In this document: piece after piece, positions 33,785-41,673 of the stretch | Numbering within the stretch: the first letter of the stretch is position 1 | Layout: every line of letters starts with the position of its first letter | Source of the DNA: an uncultured Ruminococcus sp. | GTDB taxonomy: Bacteria > Bacillota > Clostridia > Oscillospirales > Ruminococcaceae | Assembly (NCBI GenBank): GCA_944388405.1 | Contig: CALXIQ010000018.1 | Span: forward strand, 1-64,000 | Reading direction: 5' to 3' | DNA: 64,000 nt | Program-made: the position numbers and the translations under genes | The notes under the pieces: generated by a model | What the model saw: only the letters and a program-made list of their open reading frames with translations | What the model was told of the DNA's origin: nothing | The model's database searches: none

Positions 33785-34654
33785 TTATCCTATTATAAGA
33801 GGGCCTCCGACAAATCTTTCGATTATCGAAACAACTATAACGATTATTCCTAAAATAAAAGTATAATATCCGAATATCTTGAATTTATCGGTTTTTACAA
33901 GCCAGTTTACAAGCTTTATAGCGCAGATTCCTACAATTGCCGCAACTATAAAGCCTACAATGCATTCCGCAACGCTTGCTCCTGTGCCTGCGCTTTCGCC
34001 TACAGCGTCCTTTATCTCCAGCACACAACCGCCTAAGATTGCGGGGATTCCAAGTATAAAGGAATACTGCACCGCCGTTTCACGGCTGAAGCCGGAAAAA
34101 AGTCCCGCCGAAATTGTAGAGCCTGAACGGGAAACGCCCGGAAGCAAGGCAACTCCCTGGAAAAAGCCTACGGTAACAGCGTTTTTCACCGTTATGTCCT
34201 TGGAAGTTCTCTTTCCCTTGATACACTTATCAGCCATAAACAGCAGAGCTGCGGTATAAAGGAAGCAAAGTCCCTCTGCAAAAATGCTTGAATCCTCCGA
34301 TATTTCCGTAAACCAGTCCTTGAAAAAGACAAACGGTATAAGACAGGCGGTGGAGATAATTATCATTATTATCATTCTGCGCTCGGGATTCATTTCACGC
34401 CATTTGAAATTTCCCTTGAAAATATCTTTTATAAGCACAAAAAATTCCTTGATAAGGGCAATCAGCGTCTTTTTAAAAGCCAGAAAAACCGCTACAAGAG
34501 TTCCCAGATGAAGCACTGCGGAAAACATAAGCGCACCGTCTCCGCTTGTTCCCGTAAAATGCTGAAACAGCGACAGGTGCCCCGAACTTGATACCGGCAG
34601 AAACTCCGTTAATCCTTGAATTATCGCCTGAAAAATAGCGTTGATCATTCCCAT
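33785..34654 (-). CDS. uppP: Undecaprenyl-diphosphate phosphatase (BacA/UppP)
   Basis: 289 residues, polytopic membrane protein. Signature motifs GLTEFLPVSSSGHL (about residues 15-28) and PGVSRSGSTIS (near 172-182) hold the active-site Glu, Ser and Arg. It recycles the C55 lipid carrier for peptidoglycan synthesis and commonly confers some bacitracin tolerance. It sits in the same strand block as ftsK and tepA. Confidence 0.95.
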   Translation of the reverse strand: MGMINAIFQAIIQGLTEFLPVSSSGHLSLFQHFTGTSGDGALMFSAVLHLGTLVAVFLAFKKTLIALIKEFFVLIKDIFKGNFKWREMNPERRMIIMIIISTACLIPFVFFKDWFTEISEDSSIFAEGLCFLYTAALLFMADKCIKGKRTSKDITVKNAVTVGFFQGVALLPGVSRSGSTISAGLFSGFSRETAVQYSFILGIPAILGGCVLEIKDAVGESAGTGASVAECIVGFIVAAIVGICAIKLVNWLVKTDKFKIFGYYTFILGIIVIVVSIIERFVGGPLIIG

Positions 34655-34708
34655 TATGTACTTTCCTTTCTAAAACTATTGCATTGTATGTTGCTTGTAT
34701 TATGTACC

Positions 34709-34731
34709 AAAGCCCCAAAAACGGGGGCTTT
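34709..34731 (-). terminator. Hairpin after the ylzJ-like gene
   Basis: AAAGCCCC (34709-34716) pairs with GGGGCTTT (34724-34731). The T-run is weak on either strand, so partial termination before uppP. Confidence 0.6.
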
Positions 34732-34737
34732 AACTAT

Positions 34738-34848
34738 TTATAAATACCGAAACGGATCCGTTTCCACCTCAAGATAATTATTTACCTGCGGCTCATAAAC
34801 GTTGTCGGTACGCAAAACCTCGTAAAAATCTATAACGGTATAGAGCAT
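34738..34848 (-). CDS. YlzJ-like protein, 36 residues
   Basis: Start at 34848, one base after the tepA stop, with GGAGG overlapping the end of tepA; stop at 34738-34740. The product begins MLYTVIDFYEVLR and ends VETDPFRYL, which fits the short YlzJ-like family (opening ILYT-, ending with a hydrophobic strand after VE). In Bacillus ylzJ also lies between tepA (ymfB) and spoIIIE, which supports the call. Function unknown. Too short for most gene finders. Confidence 0.8.
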   Translation of the reverse strand: MLYTVIDFYEVLRTDNVYEPQVNNYLEVETDPFRYL

Positions 34849-34849
34849 T

Positions 34850-35590
34850 TTATTCCTCCCCGCCTTTTTGCTCAATCATTTCATAAAGGCACTCTATGGC
34901 GTCTGACAAACCTCCCAGTCTGTCTATCAGACCTACCTCCACCGCCCGTTCGCCGTCAAGCACTGTGCCTACGTCCATCATAAGCTCGCCGGTAGTCATC
35001 ATAAGCTCTCTGAAAACCTCCGGACTTATGGAGGAATTGTCTGTTACAAAGCGGACAATCCTCTCCTGCATTTTGTCAAAATAGGATAGCGTCTGAGGCA
35101 CTCCCAGCACCAGCCCGTTCATTCTCACCGGGTGAATCGTCATAGTCGCCGACGGCGCTATAAACGACCTTTTGGCGCATACCGCCAGCGGAACGCCGAT
35201 GGAATGTCCGCCCCCAACCACCAGCGACACGGTAGGCGTTTTCATTCCTGCAATAAGCTCTGCAATCGCAAGCCCCGCTTCAACGTCCCCGCCTACGGTG
35301 TTAAGGATAATTACAAGCCCTTCTATCGACCTGTCCTGCTCTATCGCCACAAGAGCGGGGATAATATGCTCATATTTTGTGGTCTTGTTCTGAGGCGGCA
35401 GAATATAATGCCCCTCCACCTGACCGATTATGTTAAGGCAATGAATCAGATGCTTTGCATTTGGTGTGGCAACCTCGCCCATTTCCTTAATCTGTTCACG
35501 CTGCTGCTCTGTTTCCTCGGGGGTGGGAGACTCGTGAGCTTCATCTTCCCTTGGCTGCTGTATCTCTCCGTTTTTCACATTTTCCGACAT
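34850..35590 (-). CDS. tepA: TepA/YmfB-type ClpP-like serine protease
   Basis: 246 residues. A charged N-terminal tail (1-45) is followed by a ClpP-fold domain: [28 protein letters not shown] with the catalytic Ser, and a His in [10 protein letters not shown]. TepA-like proteins are translocation- or germination-related peptidases in Firmicutes. A leader hairpin (CGCTTCCCT/AGGGAGCG type) lies directly upstream of its SD near 35600-35625. Heads the tepA-ylzJ-uppP block. Confidence 0.9.
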   Translation of the reverse strand: MSENVKNGEIQQPREDEAHESPTPEETEQQREQIKEMGEVATPNAKHLIHCLNIIGQVEGHYILPPQNKTTKYEHIIPALVAIEQDRSIEGLVIILNTVGGDVEAGLAIAELIAGMKTPTVSLVVGGGHSIGVPLAVCAKRSFIAPSATMTIHPVRMNGLVLGVPQTLSYFDKMQERIVRFVTDNSSISPEVFRELMMTTGELMMDVGTVLDGERAVEVGLIDRLGGLSDAIECLYEMIEQKGGEE

Positions 35591-35790
35591 ATTTAGCGAC
35601 CCTCGCTCCCTATCAGGGAAGCGCTGCTCCTTTCACAAAGATTTATATACCTTAGTATAGGTCAGATCTTTGATTAATATGCAAGAAATATTCCAAACGT
35701 TTTTAATCATAACACATTAACGCCGCTGTGTCAACATTATCAAGGTGAAATCTGCAAGCTTTCGCCCAAATCCTGCAAAAAGTTTATATA

Positions 35791-36882
35791 TTATTCATAC
35801 TCCTGAGAAAGGGTGCTATCCACCCAATTTACCAGATCAATAAACGTTTCACGGCTCAGCACCGAGAAATATTTATTGGTAGGTTGTCTGTTGTGGGTAA
35901 GGTTATCGGTAAAGCAATACCCATCTGCGGAAATCGTCACCTGAACACGGTCCTGTGCGCTGAGGCCGAATACTATCTGTATGTAATCAAGATTTTCATC
36001 TCCCTCCGGCACCGAAGCATAGCTTTCGCTGCCGAAGCTGTCTATCATTTGATCCAGCTCGCTGTAATCGTCGGCGTCAAGAATATAACATTCCCCATAC
36101 ACATCTCCCACCTTAAGCCGTATGAGTCCGTAAACGCCCTCATAAACCTCAAAATTGTAGTAATTATCAAAAACAATAAAATAATGCTGCCCGCCCGAGG
36201 AAGCCTTGTAAACTGCCGTAGCTGCTTTATTCGTATCTATATCCTCAATGCTTATCTCTTCAATACTGTCCCATATTTTATCGTAAACGACCTCTCCGTT
36301 GGCCCTCAGCTCATACAGCTCAGTCCCGGCTTCCGAATCATACACGGTAGAAATGGTTATATTTTCCGAATCAAACTCATTATACTCCACAAGCCTTCCG
36401 TATCCGCCGCTAATTTGCAGATAATCCGCAGCCATACCCGATCGCTCTGGATAGTTCAGTCTTACAAGCTCGTTTGACACAAGCTCAGCCGAAACGTAGG
36501 TATCAGCCTCCAGCACGACGGTGCCAAGCTCGTTTATAATTCCCACAAAACCGTTATCCTCAAACACATAATATGCGTCAAGATAACATTCAATACACGA
36601 ATAACCCTCAAACGGCTGCTCCTCAACCTCCCGCACCAGCTCGTCCCGGTTGAAGGAAGAATACACCTGATTTGAAAGCACATCGGTGGTATCAATCTTC
36701 TCCATAAACTCAGGAAAGGAATAATCTTTTATCTCAACCGGCGGAACGACGGAATTAACGCCGCTGCTTGTCGAGTCGCCGATGCTGCTTGCCGCTCTGC
36801 TTTCATCCTCCTGGCAGGAGGTCAAAACGGCTGCCAAAACCGCACCGCACAAAACGGCGGCCAGTATTTTTTTGAAATACAT
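35791..36882 (-). CDS. Lipoprotein of unknown function
   Basis: 363 residues. The signal peptide ends in lipobox LTSC (Cys23), then a Ser/Asp-rich linker. The mature part is acidic, with repeated WG-like beta strands such as NGFVGIINELGTVVLEAD and ANGEVVYDKIWDSIEEI, as in WG/KWG-repeat proteins, but I do not recognise a named domain. It has its own promoter (36939-36967) and stands alone. Surface-exposed and probably a sensor or binding protein, by inference only. Confidence 0.8.
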   Translation of the reverse strand: MYFKKILAAVLCGAVLAAVLTSCQEDESRAASSIGDSTSSGVNSVVPPVEIKDYSFPEFMEKIDTTDVLSNQVYSSFNRDELVREVEEQPFEGYSCIECYLDAYYVFEDNGFVGIINELGTVVLEADTYVSAELVSNELVRLNYPERSGMAADYLQISGGYGRLVEYNEFDSENITISTVYDSEAGTELYELRANGEVVYDKIWDSIEEISIEDIDTNKAATAVYKASSGGQHYFIVFDNYYNFEVYEGVYGLIRLKVGDVYGECYILDADDYSELDQMIDSFGSESYASVPEGDENLDYIQIVFGLSAQDRVQVTISADGYCFTDNLTHNRQPTNKYFSVLSRETFIDLVNWVDSTLSQEYE

Positions 36883-36938
36883 TTTCCTTCATCTCCCATC
36901 CAGTTTATCTTTACACACGTTTTGTCATATACAGATAT

Positions 36939-36967
36939 ATTATACCACACAAAGCCGAATAAATCAA
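36939..36967 (-). promoter_or_regulatory. Sigma-A promoter of the lipoprotein gene
   Basis: Minus strand TTGATT (36967-36962), 17-base spacer, TATAAT (36944-36939) with TGG in front of the -10. Confidence 0.8.
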
Positions 36968-37006
36968 GCAGAAACCACCGGCATTTTCGCCCACCTCAGA
37001 CAATAC

Positions 37007-37042
37007 AAAAAAGCGCATCTCCTTTACGAAGATACGCTTTTT
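37007..37042 (-). terminator. Terminator of the cellobiose phosphorylase gene
   Basis: Minus strand AAGCGTATCT pairs with AGATGCGCTT, followed by TTTTGTATTG. Confidence 0.85.
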
Positions 37043-37052
37043 AAACCAATCG

Positions 37053-39503
37053 TTATCCCATTACGACCTCAACTTCGTGAACAGTATCCTTTTCAAATAC
37101 CGGCAGAATGTTTCCGTTGATTCTTACGCCGTCAACGGTTACACTCTTTACGCCCTTAGAAATATGCTCAGGATTGTTTACCGTAATGTTATAAGTATTG
37201 CCGCGGAACTTTCTTGTAAGCTTGAAGCCGTCCCATGCCTCAGGTATCGACGGGTCGATTTTTAATCCGTCATAATCAGGGATGCATCCCAGAATAAACT
37301 GAGATATCGCCACAAAGTTCCATGCGGCAGTTCCCGTAAGCCATGAATTCTTAGCCTCGCCATGTCTTTTCGCGTCCTTACCGGCGATCATCTGAGCGTA
37401 AACATAAGGCTCGGTTCTGTGCAGATCGGAAATATCCTCAAGATATGCCGGAGCAATCTTTGAATAGTATTCAAACGCCTGGTCGCCTCGTCCTACAACC
37501 GCCTCGGCACAGATTATCCATGCGTTGTTGTGGCAGAAGATACCTGCATTCTCCTTATATCCTGCGGGATATGTTGAAATCTCGCCGTACTCCTTATAAT
37601 ACCTTGTGAAGGCAGGATTGTTCAGCACCAGACCGTATTTTGTATCAAGATATTTCTTTACGCTGTTAAGGGTCAGAATATCCTTGCCGGAATCTTTGCC
37701 GAGACCGCCCATAACCGCAAAGCCCTGTGGCTCGATGAATATCTTGCCCTCCTCGCACTCGTGAGAGCCTACCTTGTTGCCGAAATCGTCGTACGCACGC
37801 AGGAACCATTCGCCGTCCCATCCAAATTCCATGGTGTTGCGGTTCATTATCTCAATTTCAGACTGAGCCTTTGAAGCCTCTTCATCAAGGCCCTTATATT
37901 TGCACAGCGCTACGTATTCAGGTCCGATGTAGGACATCATTGCCGCAACCATTACAGATTCCGCAGTGCGGCTGAACTTATCCTCGCCGTACTTGGGAGA
38001 GGTATAAGTCTGGAAGCTTTCGCCTGGAGTATCGGAATGGCAGGAAAGGTTAAGACAGTCGTTCCAGTCGGCTCTCATTGCCAGCGGCAGACCGTGAGGA
38101 CCGATAAATTTCGCAACGTGCCAGAAGCTCTGCTTCAGGTGATGCATCATGGTCTGAGCCTTGCTTTCGTCATTGTCATAAGGAACCATTTCGTCAAGGA
38201 TCGAATAATCGCCTGTTTCCTTGATATACTGAGCAGTGGAAAGAATCATCCACAGCGGGTCGTCGGAGAAATCGCCACCGATTTCGTTGTTGCCCTTTTT
38301 GGTAAGAGGCTGATACTGGTGATAGCAGCCGCCGTCCTCAAGCTGGGTTGCTGCAAGATCAAGGATTCTTTCTCTTGCTCTCTCGGGGATCTGGTGCACA
38401 AATCCCAGCAGGTCCTGGTTGGAATCTCTGAAGCCCATTCCCCTGCCTATACCGCTCTCAAAATATGAAGCGGAACGGGACATATTGAAAGTAACCATAC
38501 ACTGATACTGATTCCAGATGTTTACCATTCTGTTGAGCTTGTCATCAGCGGTTTCAACATGATACTGAGACAGCAGCTCGTTCCAGTAATCCTTAAGCTC
38601 TGCAAGAGCCTTGTCCGCCTTTTCGGCAGTATTCATAGCCTCAATCATTTCATAAGCCTTTGACTTATTCATGGAGCCGTCGGCATTCCATTTGTTTTTG
38701 CCGTTTTCCACATAACCAAGCAGGAAAACAAAGGTCTTTTCCTCGCCCGGCTCAAGTGTAACGTCAAGACAGTGGGAAGCGATAGGCGACCAGCCGTCGG
38801 CAACAGAATTGTTGGACTTTCCCGCAAGCACCGCCTGAGGATTGTTAAAGCCGTTATAAAGGCCGATAAAGCTTTCTCTGTCAGTATCAAAGCCAGAAAT
38901 TTCGGCGTTTACGGTGTAGAATGCGAAGTGATCTCTGCGCTCCTTGTACTCGGTCTTGTGATAGAGGGTAGAGCCTTCAATCTCAACCTCGCCGGTGTTG
39001 AAATTTCTCTGAAAGTTTGTAGAGTCGTCCTGAGCGTCCCAAAGACACCACTCAACAAACGAAAACAGCTTGAAGTTCTTCTTTAAGCCGGAGGTGTTTT
39101 TCAAAACCATCTTCTGAACCTCGCCGTTAAAGTTCTGGGGAACAAAGAAGGTTACCTCAGCCTCGACGCCGCTCTTTGCGCCCGCAATAATAGTATAGCC
39201 CATACCGTGACGGCAGGAATAGCTGTCAAGCTCCGTCTTTACGGGACTCCAGCCGGGCGACCAGATGGTATCCTCGTCTTTTATGTAAAAATATCTTCCG
39301 CCCATATCCACAGGAACGTTGTTGTAGCGGTAACGTGTAATTCTCCTGAGCCTTGCGTCCTTGAAGAAATGATAACCGCCCGCCGTATTGGAAATAAGAG
39401 AGAAAAACTCCTGCGTTCCCAGATAGTTTATCCATGGGTAGGGAGTTCTTGGGTTGGTGATGACGTACTCCTTGTTTGCGTCATCGAAGAAACCGAATTT
39501 CAT
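37053..39503 (-). CDS. cbpA: Cellobiose phosphorylase, GH94
   Basis: 816 residues from ATG 39503, close to the 811 or so of clostridial cellobiose phosphorylases; the frame can be extended seven codons to a TTG. It splits cellobiose with phosphate to glucose 1-phosphate and glucose in the cytoplasm. Visible: N-terminal beta-sandwich ([28 protein letters not shown]), the catalytic (alpha/alpha)6 domain with [16 protein letters not shown] and [10 protein letters not shown] (general acid Asp region), and [23 protein letters not shown]. No signal peptide, so cellobiose must be imported. The upstream epimerase gene shares the promoter. Confidence 0.93.
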   Translation of the reverse strand: MKFGFFDDANKEYVITNPRTPYPWINYLGTQEFFSLISNTAGGYHFFKDARLRRITRYRYNNVPVDMGGRYFYIKDEDTIWSPGWSPVKTELDSYSCRHGMGYTIIAGAKSGVEAEVTFFVPQNFNGEVQKMVLKNTSGLKKNFKLFSFVEWCLWDAQDDSTNFQRNFNTGEVEIEGSTLYHKTEYKERRDHFAFYTVNAEISGFDTDRESFIGLYNGFNNPQAVLAGKSNNSVADGWSPIASHCLDVTLEPGEEKTFVFLLGYVENGKNKWNADGSMNKSKAYEMIEAMNTAEKADKALAELKDYWNELLSQYHVETADDKLNRMVNIWNQYQCMVTFNMSRSASYFESGIGRGMGFRDSNQDLLGFVHQIPERARERILDLAATQLEDGGCYHQYQPLTKKGNNEIGGDFSDDPLWMILSTAQYIKETGDYSILDEMVPYDNDESKAQTMMHHLKQSFWHVAKFIGPHGLPLAMRADWNDCLNLSCHSDTPGESFQTYTSPKYGEDKFSRTAESVMVAAMMSYIGPEYVALCKYKGLDEEASKAQSEIEIMNRNTMEFGWDGEWFLRAYDDFGNKVGSHECEEGKIFIEPQGFAVMGGLGKDSGKDILTLNSVKKYLDTKYGLVLNNPAFTRYYKEYGEISTYPAGYKENAGIFCHNNAWIICAEAVVGRGDQAFEYYSKIAPAYLEDISDLHRTEPYVYAQMIAGKDAKRHGEAKNSWLTGTAAWNFVAISQFILGCIPDYDGLKIDPSIPEAWDGFKLTRKFRGNTYNITVNNPEHISKGVKSVTVDGVRINGNILPVFEKDTVHEVEVVMG

Positions 39504-39574
39504 CTTTAAAAATCCACCTTTCAATGTTTATATATATTAATCCACACAATTGATTGTTCGCAAATAAATTCAGC

Positions 39575-40585
39575 TTAATCGGTAAAAAATCTCTGTGAGC
39601 AGACAAAGCTTTCTCCCCTTGCGATTTCGGTATACCCGCTTACTTCACGGGGCAGACTTAAATTGGGGGAGTTTATCATAGCAGTCATAGGCTCGGGACA
39701 GAAATAACCTTTATCACCGTTGTCATTCCACATATTCCAGAATTTAAATTCCTTTGAAACCTCGTTGAGTATTCTGTGTCCCGTGTCGGTATCGGTAATC
39801 ACCGCACCGTAAAAATCCTTGCCGTCAAGGCTATTCATGCAGGCTGTATACATATCGTTTGAAATAACCTGCAAGGTGGGACGTTTTGTGCCGTTTTTGT
39901 ATTCATTGTCCCAGTCGTTAAGCTCAAGCAGTCTTTCGGTAGGCAGGCATCTTTCGTCAAGCTCGCATTTTTTCTCTGTGGGAACGCACAGCCGCATTGC
40001 CTCCTCCCTGCCGCCCTCGGTCATCGGCGCATTGATGCAGGTATGGGTGCAGATTGACACTGGGAGCATTTTATCGCTTTTGTTTTCAAGACATATTTCC
40101 TGTTCAAGTCCCTTTTCGTCCGAAAGGGTAAAGGTATAGGAAATTTTAAAATCCAGAGGAAAATACTTATACATTTCATCACAAGCGTCGTGACAAAAAC
40201 AGGTTTTCACCACGGCTTTATGCTCATCTGCGTAAGTTTCTTCAACGCTGTGGCTGCGATTATGAACCCAGCCATGGAGGAAATTGCCCAGATCCTTTTC
40301 GTTTATAGGCAGCCTATACAAACCGTCGGAGGTCTTTATAACTCCCCCGTCAAAGCGGTTGGCAAGATAAAGAGTGGGAAGTCCCCACAGCACTCGCGCC
40401 TCGTTTATTTTCTTGGCAGTGCAGTCCTCCCGATAACGGAAGATTTCAATGCGGTTTGCCTTGTCATAAAACCTGAGCACCGCTCCGCCGGTTTCGGGTG
40501 AAACGACAGCAAGATATTTTTCGGTTTCAAGTTTCACGCATTTCATTCCTTTGAAAACGTATTCAGCGTCAATAAGACAGCTCAT
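39575..40585 (-). CDS. Aldose 1-epimerase family protein
   Basis: 336 residues of galactose-mutarotase fold. Motifs: NFLHGWVHNRSH (His region), THTCINAPM (His pair) and FCPEPMTAMINSPN (catalytic Glu region). It interconverts anomers of a sugar; next to cellobiose phosphorylase the likely role is glucose or cellobiose anomers. SD AGGGGGAG is ten bases upstream. First gene of a two-gene operon. Confidence 0.88.
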   Translation of the reverse strand: MSCLIDAEYVFKGMKCVKLETEKYLAVVSPETGGAVLRFYDKANRIEIFRYREDCTAKKINEARVLWGLPTLYLANRFDGGVIKTSDGLYRLPINEKDLGNFLHGWVHNRSHSVEETYADEHKAVVKTCFCHDACDEMYKYFPLDFKISYTFTLSDEKGLEQEICLENKSDKMLPVSICTHTCINAPMTEGGREEAMRLCVPTEKKCELDERCLPTERLLELNDWDNEYKNGTKRPTLQVISNDMYTACMNSLDGKDFYGAVITDTDTGHRILNEVSKEFKFWNMWNDNGDKGYFCPEPMTAMINSPNLSLPREVSGYTEIARGESFVCSQRFFTD

Positions 40586-40613
40586 TTTTCGCTTCTCCCC
40601 CTTATATTTTAGT

Positions 40614-40625
40614 AACGTAATCGTT
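40614..40625. promoter_or_regulatory. Candidate LacI-type operator
   Basis: AACG-TAAT-CGTT palindrome placed at about +4 to +15 of the epimerase-phosphorylase promoter, a position suited to repression. No LacI-type regulator is encoded in the window. Confidence 0.45.
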
Positions 40626-40635
40626 TAACATTGAT

Positions 40636-40664
40636 ATTATAACATATAAAACAACGAATGTCCA
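40636..40664 (-). promoter_or_regulatory. Sigma-A promoter of the cellobiose operon
   Basis: Minus strand TGGACA (40664-40659), 17-base spacer, TATAAT (40641-40636). Confidence 0.82.
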
Positions 40665-40873
40665 GTGTTTTTTTATATTATCCTCAATAATTTAAATAAA
40701 ATTCAAGCGGTTCGAGCGGCTTCCGTAGCTTTTTACGGACGGCAAAGCGCTTTTCAAACAAAAATTTCCTGATTTTATGCGAATAAATATTTTTATCGGG
40801 GCAATAATATGAGTGCAAGGACAAAAGCTGTCTTTGGCTTGTGATACCATTTACAGAAAGGACGGTATAAAAA

Positions 40874-41080
40874 ATGCTTGACAAGATAGCGCTTTTTCTG
40901 CTTATTGTCGGAGGTATCAACTGGGGTCTTATAGGAATATTCCAGTTTGACCTTGTGGCCTTCCTTTTCGGAGGTTCGGCGGCGATTATCAGCAGAATTA
41001 TTTATGTGCTGGTTGCAATTTCGGCAATCTGGTGCATCTCACTGTTTTTCAGGGATAACGAGCTGGTGGAAATGTCATAA
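40874..41080 (+). CDS. DUF378 family membrane protein
   Basis: 68 residues with two hydrophobic helices and the DUF378 opening ALFLLIVGGINWGLIGIFQFDLVAFLFGG (shown by its pieces GGINWGLIG and DLVAFLFG). Function unknown; common in Firmicutes. SD GAAAGGA lies ten bases upstream. A terminator follows immediately. Confidence 0.92.
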   Translation: MLDKIALFLLIVGGINWGLIGIFQFDLVAFLFGGSAAIISRIIYVLVAISAIWCISLFFRDNELVEMS

Positions 41081-41081
41081 T

Positions 41082-41107
41082 TCAATTTTCAGCAAAAATT
41101 GTTTTTT
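41082..41107 (+). terminator. Terminator of the DUF378 gene
   Basis: CAATTTT pairs with AAAATTG around a short loop, then TTTTTTG. Its T-run overlaps the left arm of the next structured element. Confidence 0.75.
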
Positions 41108-41263
41108 GACATAAGGAAAGGGAGCCTGTTTTTAATTGAAGAACGGTTCAGGTAAGCGGGTTTGCTCTGTTTCGTCTTCACGGCAGTTCCTCGCAGTCCG
41201 TAACGCCGTGTGCGGCTTGCGGGGAGCTGCTGTAAAAGCAGACTTCCTTCCCTTATATCAAAA
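41104..41263. ncRNA. Candidate structured RNA with 21-bp closing stem
   Basis: TTTTGACATAAGGAAAGGGAG-type arm (41104-41124) pairs without gaps with 41243-41263 (19 of 21 positions). Inside, 41184-41200 pairs with 41213-41229 (16 of 17, with wobbles) around a 12-base loop, leaving a large asymmetric internal loop. There is no reading frame. The rod with an open centre recalls 6S RNA, but I cannot assign a family. An extended -10 box TGGTATGAT on the minus strand (41295-41287) would start a minus-strand transcript just before it; no plus-strand promoter is evident, so strand is open. Confidence 0.5.
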
Positions 41264-41438
41264 TTCATACGGCGCTTGCTTTACATATCATACCACTGAT
41301 AATTAAAAATTTTTGAATAAATTTTATCCAAAGCCTCGGCTAATCAAATTATTCATGTGAAAATGTCCAGTAAAAGCCCACGCTATTTGTACAAAGCGAC
41401 GAAAAAATTAAGCGTTTGAAAATGTTTTTCATATTTCC

Positions 41439-41467
41439 TTGACTATTTCATCAAAATGGAGTATAAT
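41439..41467 (+). promoter_or_regulatory. Sigma-A promoter of an orphan small RNA
   Basis: TTGACT (41439-41444), 17-base spacer, TATAAT (41462-41467). No gene follows before a terminator. Confidence 0.82.
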
Positions 41468-41473
41468 CATATT

Positions 41474-41592
41474 GATGTTAAGGAATTGAACAATATTTGT
41501 TTGATTTAACATCCGTTTTGTTGTCTCCTTTCTTTTGTTCTACACATAGTTTTTTTATTTTTCGCAGAGCACCGTTGCTCTGCATTTTTTTT
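41474..41592 (+). ncRNA. Candidate ~120-nt small regulatory RNA
   Basis: The span lies between a near-consensus promoter and a strong terminator and has no frame longer than a few codons. 5' hairpin: GATGTTAA (about 41474-41481) with TTAACATC (about 41504-41512), inner GAACAA/TTGTT. A single-stranded CU-rich stretch (GTCTCCTTTCTTTTGTTC, about 41523-41540) could pair with Shine-Dalgarno sequences. The GCAGAGC terminator ends it. Family not recognised. Confidence 0.65.
41564..41592 (+). terminator. Rho-independent terminator of the small RNA
   Basis: GCAGAGC (41564-41570) pairs with GCTCTGC (41577-41583), then ATTTTTTTT. Confidence 0.9.
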
Positions 41593-41605
41593 GCGCAAAA
41601 TCCGC

Positions 41606-41639
41606 TTGTCTTGTGTTTTGCAGCTTGTTATGATATACT
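41606..41639 (+). promoter_or_regulatory. Overlapping promoters of uvrC
   Basis: TTGTCT-17-TATGAT (41606-41634) and TTGTGT-17-TATACT (41611-41639), shifted by five bases. Either can drive uvrC. Confidence 0.65.
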
Positions 41640-41673
41640 GTAAGTAATCTTTAGTTTTTTGGGAGGTATGAAA

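Noticed and set aside
40684..40920. 78-codon minus-strand frame overlapping the DUF378 start
   Set aside because: No RBS, low-complexity, and it runs into the promoter region of the cellobiose operon.
41104..41140. TTGACA at 41106 as promoter for a plus-strand RNA
   Set aside because: The best -10 (TTTAAT) needs a 19-base spacer, and the box is better explained as terminator T-run plus stem arm.
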